Assembly: GCF_035083965.1 (NCBI RefSeq)
Contig: NC_089739.1
Location: 6,622,001-6,686,000 of the forward strand
Length of the DNA: 64,000 bases
Reading direction: 5' to 3'
Origin: Branchiostoma lanceolatum
Taxonomy: Eukaryota; Chordata; Leptocardii; Amphioxiformes; Branchiostomatidae
Shown in pieces: positions 1 through 9,660 of the stretch; the stretch's first letter is position 1; every line of letters starts with the position of its first letter. The notes beneath the pieces were generated by a model, which was not told the DNA's origin, did not search any database, and saw only the letters and a program-made list of their open reading frames with translations. The translations under genes and the position numbers were made by a program.

Positions 1-153
1 GACAGCGGATACTTTCTGAAACGTCTGTTTCAAAATTTTATCCAGTTGCTTGAGTAACTGTTTTTTTGGCACATCGTATTAGCTTGGATCTAGCCTTATT
101 AGCTTTAGTTAGCTTGGGTAGGCTAATATCGTAAATATCGCATTACCTGGATG

Positions 154-870
154 TCTAACCTTCATCAACAAATTATACGGATAGTTATTACACGGTCCGG
201 ACACCCGTATCAGACCTAAGTATGACATAAAAATAGTTATTTACGCCCAAACTCCATGCTATCTAACTTCGCAGTGGGGAGCTTCTCTTGCTCAGAGAAA
301 ATTCGTCTCTCTCTGGTGTTCATTGAATTGTTATTGGGTAGTCTGGCAAAAGGTTGACATGCCAAGCTAATTAATTGTAGCTTCTATATCAGGCTGTCGG
401 GGCGTTTTTTGTTGCTTAAAATACACTTTTTGCATTGACGTCTGTGTCGTTTGTGCAGCCAGCCGTAACCAGTAGGCCCAATAGTAGTTTCTTATATCAA
501 GGTATTTTTCTCTTTTAAGCATACGTATTTGAAAGAGAAAAATACCTTGATATAAGAAACTTCAACCATCGACGAGCTATATGTATGACTACGCTAAGGA
601 TTGGCGATCACCCACTGCAAATTGAAGCTGGTAGATACACCTGAACTCCTCCAAATGAAAGACTATGTATTGTTGTTTGACGTCATGACGTATCTTATTA
701 CCTGGGTGTCTAACCTTCCCCAACGAATTGTACAAATACAAAGTTACTTACGCCTCATTTACCTACCTTTTTCAACAGGCGGGGGAGCTTCTTTTGCTCA
801 GAGGAAATTCGGCGATCTCTGGTGTTGATTGTCGTTCGGTAGAATCTAGCAACAGCTTGTCATGACAAGC
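154..870. repeat. Ancient duplicated block, two copies
   Basis: Two diverged direct copies lie here, about 154-370 and 697-870. Each carries 'acctggrtgtctaacctt', then a 'ggggagcttct-ttgctcagag-aaattcg' segment and 'ctctggtgtt'. The phrase 'ggatgtctaaccttcatcaac' recurs at 4518-4538, so this is a dispersed repeat family. No gene is visible in 1-2500 apart from the weak open frame at 1425-1905. Confidence 0.55.
486..561. repeat. Perfect-arm hairpin (snap-back repeat)
   Basis: The left arm (486-516) reads agtttcttatatcaaggtat and on; the right arm (531-561) is its near-perfect reverse complement, with about a 14-nt loop. Such near-identical arms suggest a young MITE-like or foldback insertion. 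No target duplication was identified. Confidence 0.8.
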
Positions 871-1069
871 GAAGAATATACATGAGCCAGAATTTCAAGG
901 AAAAACGCTTAACGGAGTGCTTCCTTTTATGGTTATGTCTAATATAATCCTAGAAGGAGAACACATAATCAAATTGGAAGCCAATTCGTTGCTAAAGGCC
1001 TTAAGCTATATTATTCTCAACGGAAATTGATAAGCCGAAGATCCAAAACACATTTTCATACCCGGTAAT

Positions 1070-1320
1070 TGTTGCCGTGCCCGCAATACAATGTAGTTTT
1101 ATTCATTTATTCATCTATTTATTATGTTTCTCTAACAAAGTGTGGCCGCGGGAACAGGTGTTTCTTGGCAAATGTCACCTTTTCAAGGCCGCCATTTTCC
1201 CCATACCCAGTAATTCTTGCCGTACCCGCAAGAAATCCTTGCCGTACTAGCAAAAAATCCTTGCCGTACCCACTAGAAATTCCTGCCGTGGCTGGTAAGT
1301 TTTGCCGTGTCCTGTACTTT
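1070..1320. repeat. Tandem repeat, unit about 27 bp
   Basis: Imperfect tandem units built on 'ccttgccgtacccgcaagaa' occur at least five times between 1070 and 1320. Short open frames across it on both strands are by-products of the repeat. Confidence 0.75.
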
Positions 1321-1424
1321 TGTGTCGTACCAATGGCGGACATCGCCTGGGCCGGCAGTGTGTATAATCACTTGATAGTCCTGTCTAAATAGATACTCAT
1401 ATACTCTGGCGAATGGCGTTGAGA

Positions 1425-1905
1425 TTAATTGCGCTGAATCTTAAAACCACTTCTGCAAACCCTACACGCGAGCACTCTAGACCGCATCTCACTACAGTTT
1501 GCAGAAGTGTTCTCAAGGGCGATACGTGATATCAGGCCAAGGATTTTGAAAGGGTTGGAGCTGTCCGCGCGCGGTCCTGAGTATTTCTCATTAGAACTTG
1601 CCGTAAACGAAGTGACCATCAGTTTGCCAGTTCCGCATATGGTACTACCGTTCGCCCCTGCTCCTGTAAAAATGACTGTGTCCTTATTTTGCTTGGTATT
1701 TAAACATGTCGCGTGCACGCACTCTCCACTGACAGACGGCATCTCACCATTACAATTTGTCATACCGATTTCACTCAACAAAACTTGCTTGTCTTTTGAG
1801 TCCCACTTTTGTGTTTTGCATGATATTCCGATTAAAAAATCAGGTGTTATACAAATAAAATCCAGTTCAAAGCGAGGTCTCAGTGTGAGCGCGTCTAGCG
1901 TACTA
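1425..1905 (-). other. Unrecognised Cys-containing open frame, possible exon
   Basis: A minus-strand frame stays open for roughly 155 codons, from a TGA near 1906 to the TAA at 1425, longer than most chance frames in this window. The translation is cysteine- and glycine-containing (for example CNGEMPSVSGEC and STICGTGK), loosely like an extracellular domain, but I recognise no family. There is no convincing acceptor at its 5' side, and a 12-bp inverted repeat (acttctgcaaac, near 1454 and 1510) sits in its 3' end. An internal ATG lies at 1781. It may be a real exon, a decayed gene or chance. Confidence 0.25.
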
Positions 1906-2522
1906 GGGGCCTTTCACCATCTCTCGGCCGTCAGGGGCTAATTGGACCCGTAGAGAGGTGGGCGGGCGGACGGAACGCTAGGAGCGCGATTTAACTAGCT
2001 CCGTAGAGGAGGTTCTGCCTCCGTAGGAGGCATACTAGTAAAAACAGTAATGTCGATATCGCTGTGTGTTTGTGTTTCCCAACTATAACTCGAGATCCTG
2101 TTGGTTGCCTACCGAAGTGGAGGCTTCTGGTTTGAGTCACGTGAGGCCAGAGTTCGAGGTCGCTATTCTAAATTAAATTTAGTCTGTATAACCCTACTCC
2201 AGCTGCCCGGGGCTGTAATGGCCCCTCCCCGCGGCTGGCGGTTACGGGCAGCTGATTAGAAGATCTGCGTCCAAATGGACCCATTAATCAATAACTTATT
2301 GATGGTGTATGACAAAGTTATGTTGTAGGTATACAAAGAGCCTTTTCTTTCATTTGATTCAAGCAGAATCCATACAAGAGAAACCCCAGTCTCGTTCTCT
2401 TTTTGTATACTAGGACACACTGAAGCCCAAGGTACAAGTTTTACAACCATATAACTTTAGTTCCGTTTTGGGTTCACATCCGATGTCAACTTTGCCTGCC
2501 GTATTAAAGGGTTTTGAACCAT

Positions 2523-2528
2523 CTTTAT
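2523..2528 (-). terminator. Possible poly(A) signal of the sialyltransferase gene
   Basis: TTTATT on the plus strand reads AATAAA on the minus strand, about 230 bp past the sialyltransferase stop codon. Position and strand fit a polyadenylation signal; nothing else confirms it. Confidence 0.4.
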
Positions 2529-2755
2529 TCTGTTAAACAAGCTGAAAAGTATAAGTTCGAAAGGCATATAGGACAGAGAGCCCTTTATCTTAATTTTTCA
2601 CTCTTTAGGAGAGCACAAGCCAAAGATACAACCAAATGACAAGTCAAATTTCCATTTAACTTTGAAGAGGAGAGTTAAGTTGCCAAGGCTGCAAAGTCAA
2701 ACAGTATTCAACACAACTTTAACCAAGAACATCATGTCCTTGCTGTAATAGATTC

Positions 2756-3050
2756 CTACAAGCTATACTCCAATTCACAAGGACTAATTTTGTGCTCGAT
2801 GACTCCATTGTTGTGTAGTTTTCGAAGAAGTTCGAACTCGGCGGGAAAATTGTGAATGTTGTCTGGTCCCGGAACATTGACGGAGGCCTCCCAGTAGTGG
2901 AAAGGCACGGCGCGGTCCTGTTGTTCGCGGGCAAACGGATAGAAACCGTACAAACGGATGCGGTCACAGAAGGTGATGGCGATTTCGACTAGAAGCAGAC
3001 CTGTTGATGGCATCTCACGAGTGTGATGCTTGTCCAGAGTCTCCCAGACC
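2756..3050 (-). CDS. Sialyltransferase last exon: motifs S, III and VS
   Basis: Acceptor ctacatccatag/GGTCTGG. It encodes [17 protein letters not shown], motif S, FHYWE, HNFPAE and a stop after ELEYSL. The acceptor lies inside a local tandem duplication (3040-3555). Confidence 0.93.
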
Positions 3051-6000
3051 CTATGGATGTAGAAAACAATGGCGAAGGGGTTACACTTCATACAGTACCA
3101 AAACATACAGTAGTGATAATCAAAATGTGTTCTTTAAGAATTCACATTTATTGTCACCGTGAAAAATAAGGTATTGTAATCAGTGTTTGTTTGTAATTGT
3201 GTGTCCTGGTGCGTGTCCGCAGTTTGCCAGCCTGCCAGGATGTAAGGCGGAATTGGTGTAATAGGATATTTGGAGAATTGGATATCTGGTTTGGCTCTAG
3301 CCTCCCGATCTCTATGGAGGTAGAAAACATTGGAGTAGGGGTTCTACTTCATACAGTAGAAAGATAAATATAGTAGTGATAATCAACAAATGTGTTTCTT
3401 GAAGAATTCACATGCATTATCTCCGTGAAAATAGTATTTTTATCAACGTTTGTTTGTGTGTCCTGGTGTGTGTCCGCAGTTTACAGCCTGCCAGGATGGA
3501 AGGTGGAACTGGTGCAATAGGACATTTGGAGAATTGGAAGTCTGGTTTGCCTCCGCTCCAATGTGGTAGATATGGCATATGCTGATACAGATGACTCATG
3601 AATACACATAAACATGACTGGGCGTTAGGGGTGCCCAGTTAGAGCTTGTTAAAGTTGAAACGCTTTCAGATTCATAAACAGTTTTATCACAAACCACTGC
3701 GTACATGTGTCTTTCATGAAATCAAGTTCATGTTATTTACACTTACTTGTGACGTATATCATCATGCCCAGATTCAGAGGTCGCCACACCCATGACGACG
3801 GCCACGTTTAGACCCTGTTTTCTCAAAATCTGCTCCAAACCTCGGTACATCCACCAGTATCTGTGCGATTTCTTAAAAGACAAACAACTTTCTTAACTTG
3901 CTTGTTTATTTGTGAAAACAGTTTTATGAGAGTGTCCTACTGTAGTCTTCATCAGGATTCAAATGACCAAACACCTGGATCACGTGACCTTGCGGACACG
4001 TGACGTCAGCAATGGGTCATAAGTGTCAGGAAGTTTATACCGCCCGCCGTCTTTGTTGAACGATGGTTTGAATCTACTCGTGGTTTGAATGGACTAGACT
4101 TGTGCTCGTAATTTGGGTTCGGCAACACATTATCTCTGCCAATGGAGAAGATTTGATTGGCCTTAATTTAGTCATAATGGCAACACTTGATGCAATTGTT
4201 GTCGAGTGACATTAAGACATTTTGATTCATCTTGTGTCGATCTTTGATGGCACCATTCAAATGTGACACACAAAAACAAATGTTAGCCAAGAGGCATTGT
4301 ACAGCCGACGAAGGTAGTTCAATATCTGTGAATAGTAGGTCATGGGAGAATGAGACTCTTCTTGCACAGCTTAGAGTTTCTAACAAAAGAGACGTTTGGC
4401 TGTATTCACAGAATTCCACCCTACACCAAAAATGCTTACTCAAGCAACTGGACAAAATTTTGAATTCAAAATTTTATCCAGCTGCTTGAGTAACTATTTT
4501 TGGCTTTCTTACTACATGGATGTCTAACCTTCATCAACATTCCACCCTACAGTTTTCATCAGGCATAGTGATTCGTTTATTTGAGAAAACAGTGGACATG
4601 TTGGCTTTGCAGCCAACATTTACAAACTCATACAATAAAAACTGATGATACAAAATGACACATATAGTATGTTAAAAACGCCATATACTTACTGGAAAGA
4701 ACAATATGGTATTGTCGGCTGATTTAAACATATCCTTCAGTCGTTTTTCCTTGTTCACATCCGTCGTGTTGTAAAGATCGTACGCCTTGTGGGACATGGC
4801 AGTGTTGAGAACCATCATCGACGACTTCCTCCCCACATCCTTGGTATAGCCATCTTGAGGGCTCAGATTGAATCTTGAAAAAAAAAAGCATGATGTCTTT
4901 TCACGCTGTTAAAACAATAGAGATTTGTACTTATAACTAGTTTACAGACGTATAAACTTTAACCTGTAAGGTCTCATAAGTTTTGGAATGTTCTAAAATG
5001 TGTCACATCCACGCACCAATCAGAGACATCTTGGAATGTATCTATAATCCCGATCGTACTTTGGCAAGGGACACGTTTGGAATACAACTATAATATCGAA
5101 CGAACTGTGGGGTCGTGTGGCGTAACGGCAGGGTGTTCGACTCAGAACCGAGAGGTCCCGAGTTCGAATCCCCCTGATGCCACCGATGTTGTGCCCTTAG
5201 GAAAGGCACTTAACACGACTTTCCTCACTTCGTTAAGGTGTATAGAAATAATGATTGGCATGTTGTAATCTGTACGTGGCACTGTTAATATAAGTTAGAA
5301 AAACTTATGCCACGTCGTCCCTGTCTGTCAAAAACCGAAGTTAAAAAAAAAAACCGAACGTGTTCTGAAATATGACACATTTCGAAATGTAACAGTGCTT
5401 TCCTTTAAAAGACTCTTACCTGATGACAAAGTCGCTCGCATCAATTTCATCCCCGCATCTGCTGTTCAGGAGGATCCCACTGCTGCCCACCAGTGCGCAT
5501 GTGCCGTAGTGACGTAGTGCAGAAACCTTCTTGCACTCACGGGTCTCAAGACAATGACGTATGAGGTCAAAGTCTGCGTTGACTCTTACAGCTGTTATAC
5601 TTGGACTCAGGATGGAACTCAAGACGTTTCTGAAGAAAATACAAATATTCAAAACGAGGGAAATCAAAGGGAGTCTTTACGAAATCTAAATCTTGGTGGT
5701 GAAACTCAGGTGAAGAATCAACACTACTTACTTGAGTTTTAAAAGCTCCGCTTTGTTCTGTGTCCATGGCTTTTCTGTTTCCAGCCTGGGAGCTGAGGCC
5801 AAAGGATTTATGTATCTGAAATGGTTGCAGAGGACACAGTTTATTGAAACATCGATAACTAATTTTGCCAAATTTGTCGGTCAGCAATAACCCCCCTCCC
5901 CACCCTAATGCCAATGACTCGTCACACTGTGATTTGCCAATTGTCAAAACGTAAGTAACATGAAGATATTGGTCTGAACACTTTAACTAATGTCACGTGA

Positions 6001-6362
6001 CTACCTACGTCACATGATCGTAAGGTCACGTGGTTGGTCATTCGTACCAAAGGAAGACTGTATGTACTACAGACCGCCGAAAATTATTATTTTTTCTTTA
6101 ATGTTAATGTTTTTGAAAGCTTTTTTTCAATTCGAAAGTGTTTTCAACTACTCAAATGAAATGTCATACTAATAAAACTATTCGGTCGTTGTTGAAACAA
6201 TTATTGTGAAATATCCCAACAGGCATAAATGTGTGCAGGGAAATATGTCTCACCTAGTTGTTGTGTATATTTGGTAGCCAGAATACATAGCAGAGATGAT
6301 CAGGGAAAGAAACGTGGCTGCTAAAATAACTCTTGATTTTTTCTTCAGCTGGAAAGTAGTTT
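2756..6362 (-). CDS. ST8Sia-like alpha-2,8-sialyltransferase (GT29), 5' exon not certain
   Basis: Golgi type II membrane enzyme expected to transfer sialic acid from CMP-sialic acid to a sialylated glycan. Six minus-strand exons join in phase: 6254-6362, 5732-5815, 5420-5629, 4693-4873, 3747-3871 and 2756-3050, about 334 residues. In order: a basic flank (QLKKKSR) and membrane anchor ([19 protein letters not shown]), a stem, sialylmotif L ([19 protein letters not shown] through [11 protein letters not shown], split by an intron), sialylmotif S ([20 protein letters not shown]), motif III (FHYWE) and motif VS (HNFPAE, His and Glu present). Cysteines in L and S and one near the C-terminus (ISPCEL) fit the ST8Sia disulfide pattern. 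The L motif separates it from ST3 and ST6 families; linkage and acceptor cannot be told. The 5' end is missing: the 6254-6362 exon needs an upstream exon ending in phase 1. Confidence 0.92.
3040..3555. repeat. 257-bp tandem duplication spanning a splice acceptor
   Basis: Copy 1 is about 3040-3297 and copy 2 about 3298-3555, clearly alignable through 'gtgtgtcctggtg-gtgtccgcagtttgc-agcctgccaggatg' and 'tatggaggtagaaaac'. Copy 1 includes the first bases of the last sialyltransferase exon and its acceptor. Copy 2 repeats the acceptor (ctccatag on the minus strand) but not a usable exon. Confidence 0.8.
3747..3871 (-). CDS. Sialyltransferase exon e
   Basis: Acceptor tgtcttttaag/AAATCG was chosen because it keeps phase 0 with the previous exon; the nearer 'cacag' does not. 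It encodes [20 protein letters not shown] and ends CACAA/gtaagt in phase 2. Confidence 0.88.
3980..4010. promoter_or_regulatory. Paired CACGTG E-boxes in intron
   Basis: TCACGTGAC (3980-3988) and ACACGTGACGTCA (near 3996-4008, adding a CRE-like TGACGTCA) lie in a sialyltransferase intron. They match bHLH-Zip (USF, MITF/TFE) sites. Function is inferred from motif only. Confidence 0.35.
4426..4538. mobile_element. Short retroposed fragment with 13-bp target duplication
   Basis: The 13-mer ATTCCACCCTACA occurs at 4413-4425 and again at 4539-4551, exactly flanking a 113-bp insert. The insert begins with a hairpin (ttactcaagcaactggacaa paired with its complement ending at about 4492) and shares text with the repeat at 30-160. 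A 13-bp duplication suits target-primed reverse transcription. Confidence 0.6.
4693..4873 (-). CDS. Sialyltransferase exon d: end of sialylmotif L
   Basis: Acceptor tttttttcaag and donor TTTCCA/gtaagt. It encodes [20 protein letters not shown] and MVLN, completing motif L, then a variable segment ending in NTILFFP in phase 0. Confidence 0.9.
5106..5270 (+). mobile_element. tRNA-derived SINE
   Basis: A tRNA-like head carries an A box (TGGCGTAACGG) and a B box (GAGTTCGAATCCC). It is followed not by a 3' acceptor end but by a body, 'cccttaggaaaggcacttaa' and on, shared with copies at 17540-17765 and 23830-24060. The shared body identifies a SINE rather than a tRNA gene. Confidence 0.8.
5420..5629 (-). 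CDS. Sialyltransferase exon c: first half of sialylmotif L
   Basis: Acceptor ttttcttcag and donor GTCATCAG/gtaaga. It encodes NVLSSILSP, a Cys-containing linker, and [20 protein letters not shown] ending in DASDFVI(R), the donor-binding L motif. Confidence 0.93.
5732..5815 (-). CDS. Sialyltransferase exon b: stem
   Basis: Acceptor accatttcag and donor AACTCAA/gtaagt. It encodes a Pro/Lys-rich stem with [14 protein letters not shown], like the W-x-x-N segment before the catalytic domain in ST8Sia proteins. Confidence 0.85.
5992..6033. promoter_or_regulatory. E-box cluster with a CLEAR-type palindrome
   Basis: GTCACGTGAC at 5992-6001 is a perfect CLEAR-type (TFEB/MITF) palindrome. GTCACATGA (near 6009) and GGTCACGTGG (6024-6033) follow within 35 bp. 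It lies in the intron just downstream of the sialyltransferase anchor exon. Confidence 0.35.
6254..6362 (-). CDS. Sialyltransferase exon a: membrane anchor
   Basis: Acceptor tctattgcag/AA and donor CTAG/gtgaga. It encodes [11 protein letters not shown] followed by the hydrophobic anchor and YQIYTTT(R). It starts in phase 1 and ends in phase 2. No in-frame ATG precedes the anchor within this exon, so initiation is upstream. Confidence 0.85.
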
Positions 6363-7319
6363 CTGCAATAGAAACAGTCAACACATTACATACGTTAATT
6401 TCATATCGGGATGAAAGAAGATTACGTTTTCTGACAACCTTGTCGTGGCGACTGTTGCAGATTTAGAAAAAGATCTAGTCCTAATTTGCATAATTAACAT
6501 ACTATTACGTTGGTGTTCATCAAAGCTGCCCACAGGTCAAAAATTATAATCAAAATTCACTCATGCTATTATTTCTGGAACTGAAACGCCCAGCACAAAA
6601 TGCAGCAGTGCCAAAGAAAAGTACTAGAGGGCTTCATTTGTATAATTAGCATATCATTACCTTGGTCTTCACCAAAGTTACCTGCTGCTAAAAAATCATG
6701 AAAATGTATTCATCACTTCCGAACTTATCCTGTTTCAAAGTCTGGAACTGAAACACCCTTGCAGTTCCCCAGAAACCTGCTAGAGGGCCCGGACTTATAT
6801 CACTTCTTCCAACAGATATTTAACTATCAGAAATATGTCGAAGACTGCAAGCAAAATAATCCATGGCCCTGCAAAGTGCAATCGTCGCAGCTATTGAAAA
6901 CCGAGCTTCTCTGACATACGTACGAAAACGTTGCGATCTGCTACCCTAATATCTGCTTGGAGATTGTGCACTTGGCTGCGTTCCCAGACTGAGGTGCGAC
7001 CGCGTCTGCACAAATAGCCACGGGCTATTAGAGTTAGCCAGAAAAATACTAAACAGAAAAGGGAGGGTGCTATTCATGTTAACCCATAAATGGTGCAAGC
7101 GATCTTGAGCAAGTTTAGCTGAACGGATAAGCTAATCTTCCAGTGGTCGTGACAGAAAAAACAGACGATATTTACAGTATATACAGACTAGGTTCTTAGT
7201 ACCCCTAGCGCTTTTCGACAAGCACAACGAACAGTGGGCCACGGCTTAACCTCCCGTCAGATCAGAAGGACTCAACTTGCAGCAAAGTTCAAGTTCCAGG
7301 TGATACATGTCGGGTGAGC

Positions 7320-7375
7320 GAGACAGCCAGGATTCAAACTCACGGCTTTTTGGTCCAGAGACAGGGTCTACGCAC
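7320..7375 (-). mobile_element. tRNA-like SINE fragment
   Basis: On the minus strand, GAGTTTGAATCCTGG resembles a pol III B box in a tRNA-like arm context. No A box or SINE tail is clear, so it is probably a fragment. Confidence 0.35.
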
Positions 7376-7456
7376 GCTGCAATAATATATATTAGTAAGA
7401 GCTGATCATGAGCTGCCTGAGCATTATATGTATCCGGAACATGGATATTTCCCTAC

Positions 7457-7733
7457 CTTTCCATAGACTTGTGTAGTGACGTGGCATCATTTTTGTAGCC
7501 CCTTTCACACACGACAGGATTTTAGCAGCAACTGAACAGGGACTTCTTGGGACAAAAGTGAAATTGCGGTAAGACATCCGGCTGTCTTGTCGCAAATCGT
7601 ATCGACAATTAGTTCTATCATACCGACCTCGCTGAACAATGGACCGCTTAACTTGGTTATGTAACACAGTTAACCATGTAAACGTTGCGAATAAAATGCC
7701 GACAACAAATGACCCTTCAAGGTCAACACACAA
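7457..7733 (-). CDS. Possible signal-anchor exon, unrecognised
   Basis: A minus-strand open frame starts at an ATG (7733) and runs to a donor-like site (ATGGAAAG/gtaggg). It encodes MCVDLEGS, a hydrophobic stretch (FVVGILFATFTWLTVLH) and a Cys/Arg-rich tail. It ends in phase 1, matching the phase needed by the sialyltransferase exon at 6254-6362. Joining the two would give a protein with two hydrophobic segments, which is odd for GT29. It could be the true first exon, an exon of another Golgi glycosyltransferase, or chance. No family is recognised. Confidence 0.25.
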
Positions 7734-8767
7734 TTAATTGAATGTTCGTGTTAAATTTTGTAGCCCCTAAATCCTACCTGCGACATTGCAGAGGTCAAAT
7801 AAACATGTCTACAAAGCACCAGTATAAAGAAAGCACGAATGTGTCGTATAGTTTAATGCCTCATTTTGTATTAAGGCAGGCGTAATTTTCGACAATGTCT
7901 ATTAATCTATTAATTAAAGCTCCTGTAGTCTTGCTTTTCATTCGTGTGTGCTAACTTGGTAAAGGTGGAAGAACAGGTCGGTTTACTTTTTGGCGGCGCC
8001 TCAGGAGTAATGCCCATTTGTGTGTGATAACGTAGAAAGGTCAGCCAGAAAAAATGCCTTTTGCTTTTATGTTAATCAGTACGCTATGAGATCCCAGTTT
8101 GCTCGGGACCTTGAAATGAATGAAGTTATTGAAATTCAGAATCTCATTATAGTGACTCTCTTTCAGATTTTGATATTCATGATTCATTACTACACATACA
8201 ACATGAACGAAAATGAGCAATGAGCAACGAAAATTCCATGATGCAAATCATTGCCCAGTAGCATGCCTATAAAAAAATACAACACACAATAAATCACCAT
8301 TTTTCTTTATTGGATGTATATATAGAATGTTGCACATTCAATTCTATTTCTCAATCTAAACCAGTATCACCGTGACCAGTGAATTACCACACACCCAGCT
8401 TTCTACTCTGAAAAATGCTTGGATCACATTTCCGAACCGGGCCGTTTGCAAGAAGTAAAAAAAGTAAAAGTGCATATGAAGAAATATTCACAAGTCATAC
8501 TCATGACTAATTCTTTTAAACATTCTGTGACTTTTATTGTCTTTTATATAATCTTTTTTTTATTCCTATAAACTACCTTGCCGGGCACTGGCTAGGAAAT
8601 GTGACCATGGCATTTAAGTTAAGTACAAGTTGTTTAAGTGACGAACAAGTGGTTCCAATCACAAACTTGGGTGTACACCTACTTTTGTTAATAAGTATGG
8701 TTGGTTGTTTTAGGTGATCTAAGTGGTGGAGTGACAGCCCCTCAGAAAGATGAAAATTCCTTCCAGT

Positions 8768-8866
8768 AAATCATTGTCCAGAACACTTGAAGATTGGCTC
8801 AGTGACCCTGCGGTCCAAAACTGGGATTACATACCACTGGACCACAGCATGTTTCCAACAGAATGA
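8768..8866 (+). CDS. Possible terminal exon of an unrecognised plus-strand gene
   Basis: After an in-line 'attccttccag' acceptor, one frame reads SKSLSRTLEDWLSDPAVQNW followed by DYIPLDHSMFPTE and TGA at 8864-8866. The acidic, Trp-containing text looks protein-like. An AATAAA follows at 9037-9042, 171 bp later, as expected for a last exon. A different open frame runs through the preceding 50 bp (GGVTAPQKDEN), so the true boundary is unclear. No upstream exons were found in 6.4-8.7 kb, and the family is unknown. Confidence 0.3.
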   Translation, partial: KSLSRTLEDWLSDPAVQNWDYIPLDHSMFPTE

Positions 8867-9036
8867 ATTTGTACTTCTTATATTATACTGATAAAGAATA
8901 CAAGAAGAAAGGACTGAAAATTTCTGAAATCGAGTCTGAAAGTCAACAAGTAAAAATCATAACATCATTATAATTATTTCACTCTAACGAGTGATCTTGA
9001 CTCATAACGTCTACTTTCAGTGTATATTTAATACAC

Positions 9037-9042
9037 AATAAA
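9037..9042 (+). terminator. Possible plus-strand poly(A) signal
   Basis: AATAAA in 'acacaataaatgt', downstream of the candidate terminal exon at 8768-8866. Evidence is position only. Confidence 0.25.
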
Positions 9043-9582
9043 TGTACAATTAGTATTGTCATGATTTCCACTTTTTGGTTATCTATTGTTACCATGATTA
9101 CAAGTAGCTCACTAAAAATGTGCGCATGCAGTTAAGCAAAATATCATCTACATAACTTGCGATTATGCAAGCAGCACAGCATTTGCATCAGATTCTACAT
9201 TATCATACAAATTTCCAGGGATACCCTCAATTTACCCCTTTCTGATATGGACTAGTCCAAACTCCTGTACAATCTCTGTAGGCAGTAGTTGATATGGGAC
9301 TATTGCACTTTGATAAATGGGGGGTTCAGTCAAAGCCTGCAAATCTTGAAATAAACTTTGCTTACTAGTTATTGCAATAGTTCTCATATATGTAACACTA
9401 CGAAAACCCCTAGGCAAGAGCTTAAAATTACATTGTTTCTTTCTCACCTTGTTCTAAAATATATTGCTTTTGTTTTACAGATAATTACATATTCGTGATG
9501 ACATCCTTTACTGGCAATATTCTTAGTCTGAGTTTTCAACGGATTGGCCTGCTTCACCAATCTTCAAATGCTCTGTGATTGG

Positions 9583-9660
9583 TTAAGACAGTTCACCAAT
9601 GGGAGCATTGTCCAACCACATGTCGTGTAAGAACTGGTACAGGTCTGCACTCACGGCCAC
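9583..9660 (-). CDS. NAPRT: NAPRT exon 13
   Basis: Acceptor tctgctttcag. Encodes [20 protein letters not shown] and IGELS, then TAA. Matches the 'VVLSERLQALVN' C-terminus of the human protein in position. Confidence 0.93.
   Translation of the reverse strand: MAVSADLYQFLHDMWLDNAPIGELS

Noticed and set aside
5109-5182. tRNA gene
   Set aside because: Good A and B boxes, but it runs into a body shared with two other SINE copies and has no proper 3' acceptor stem.
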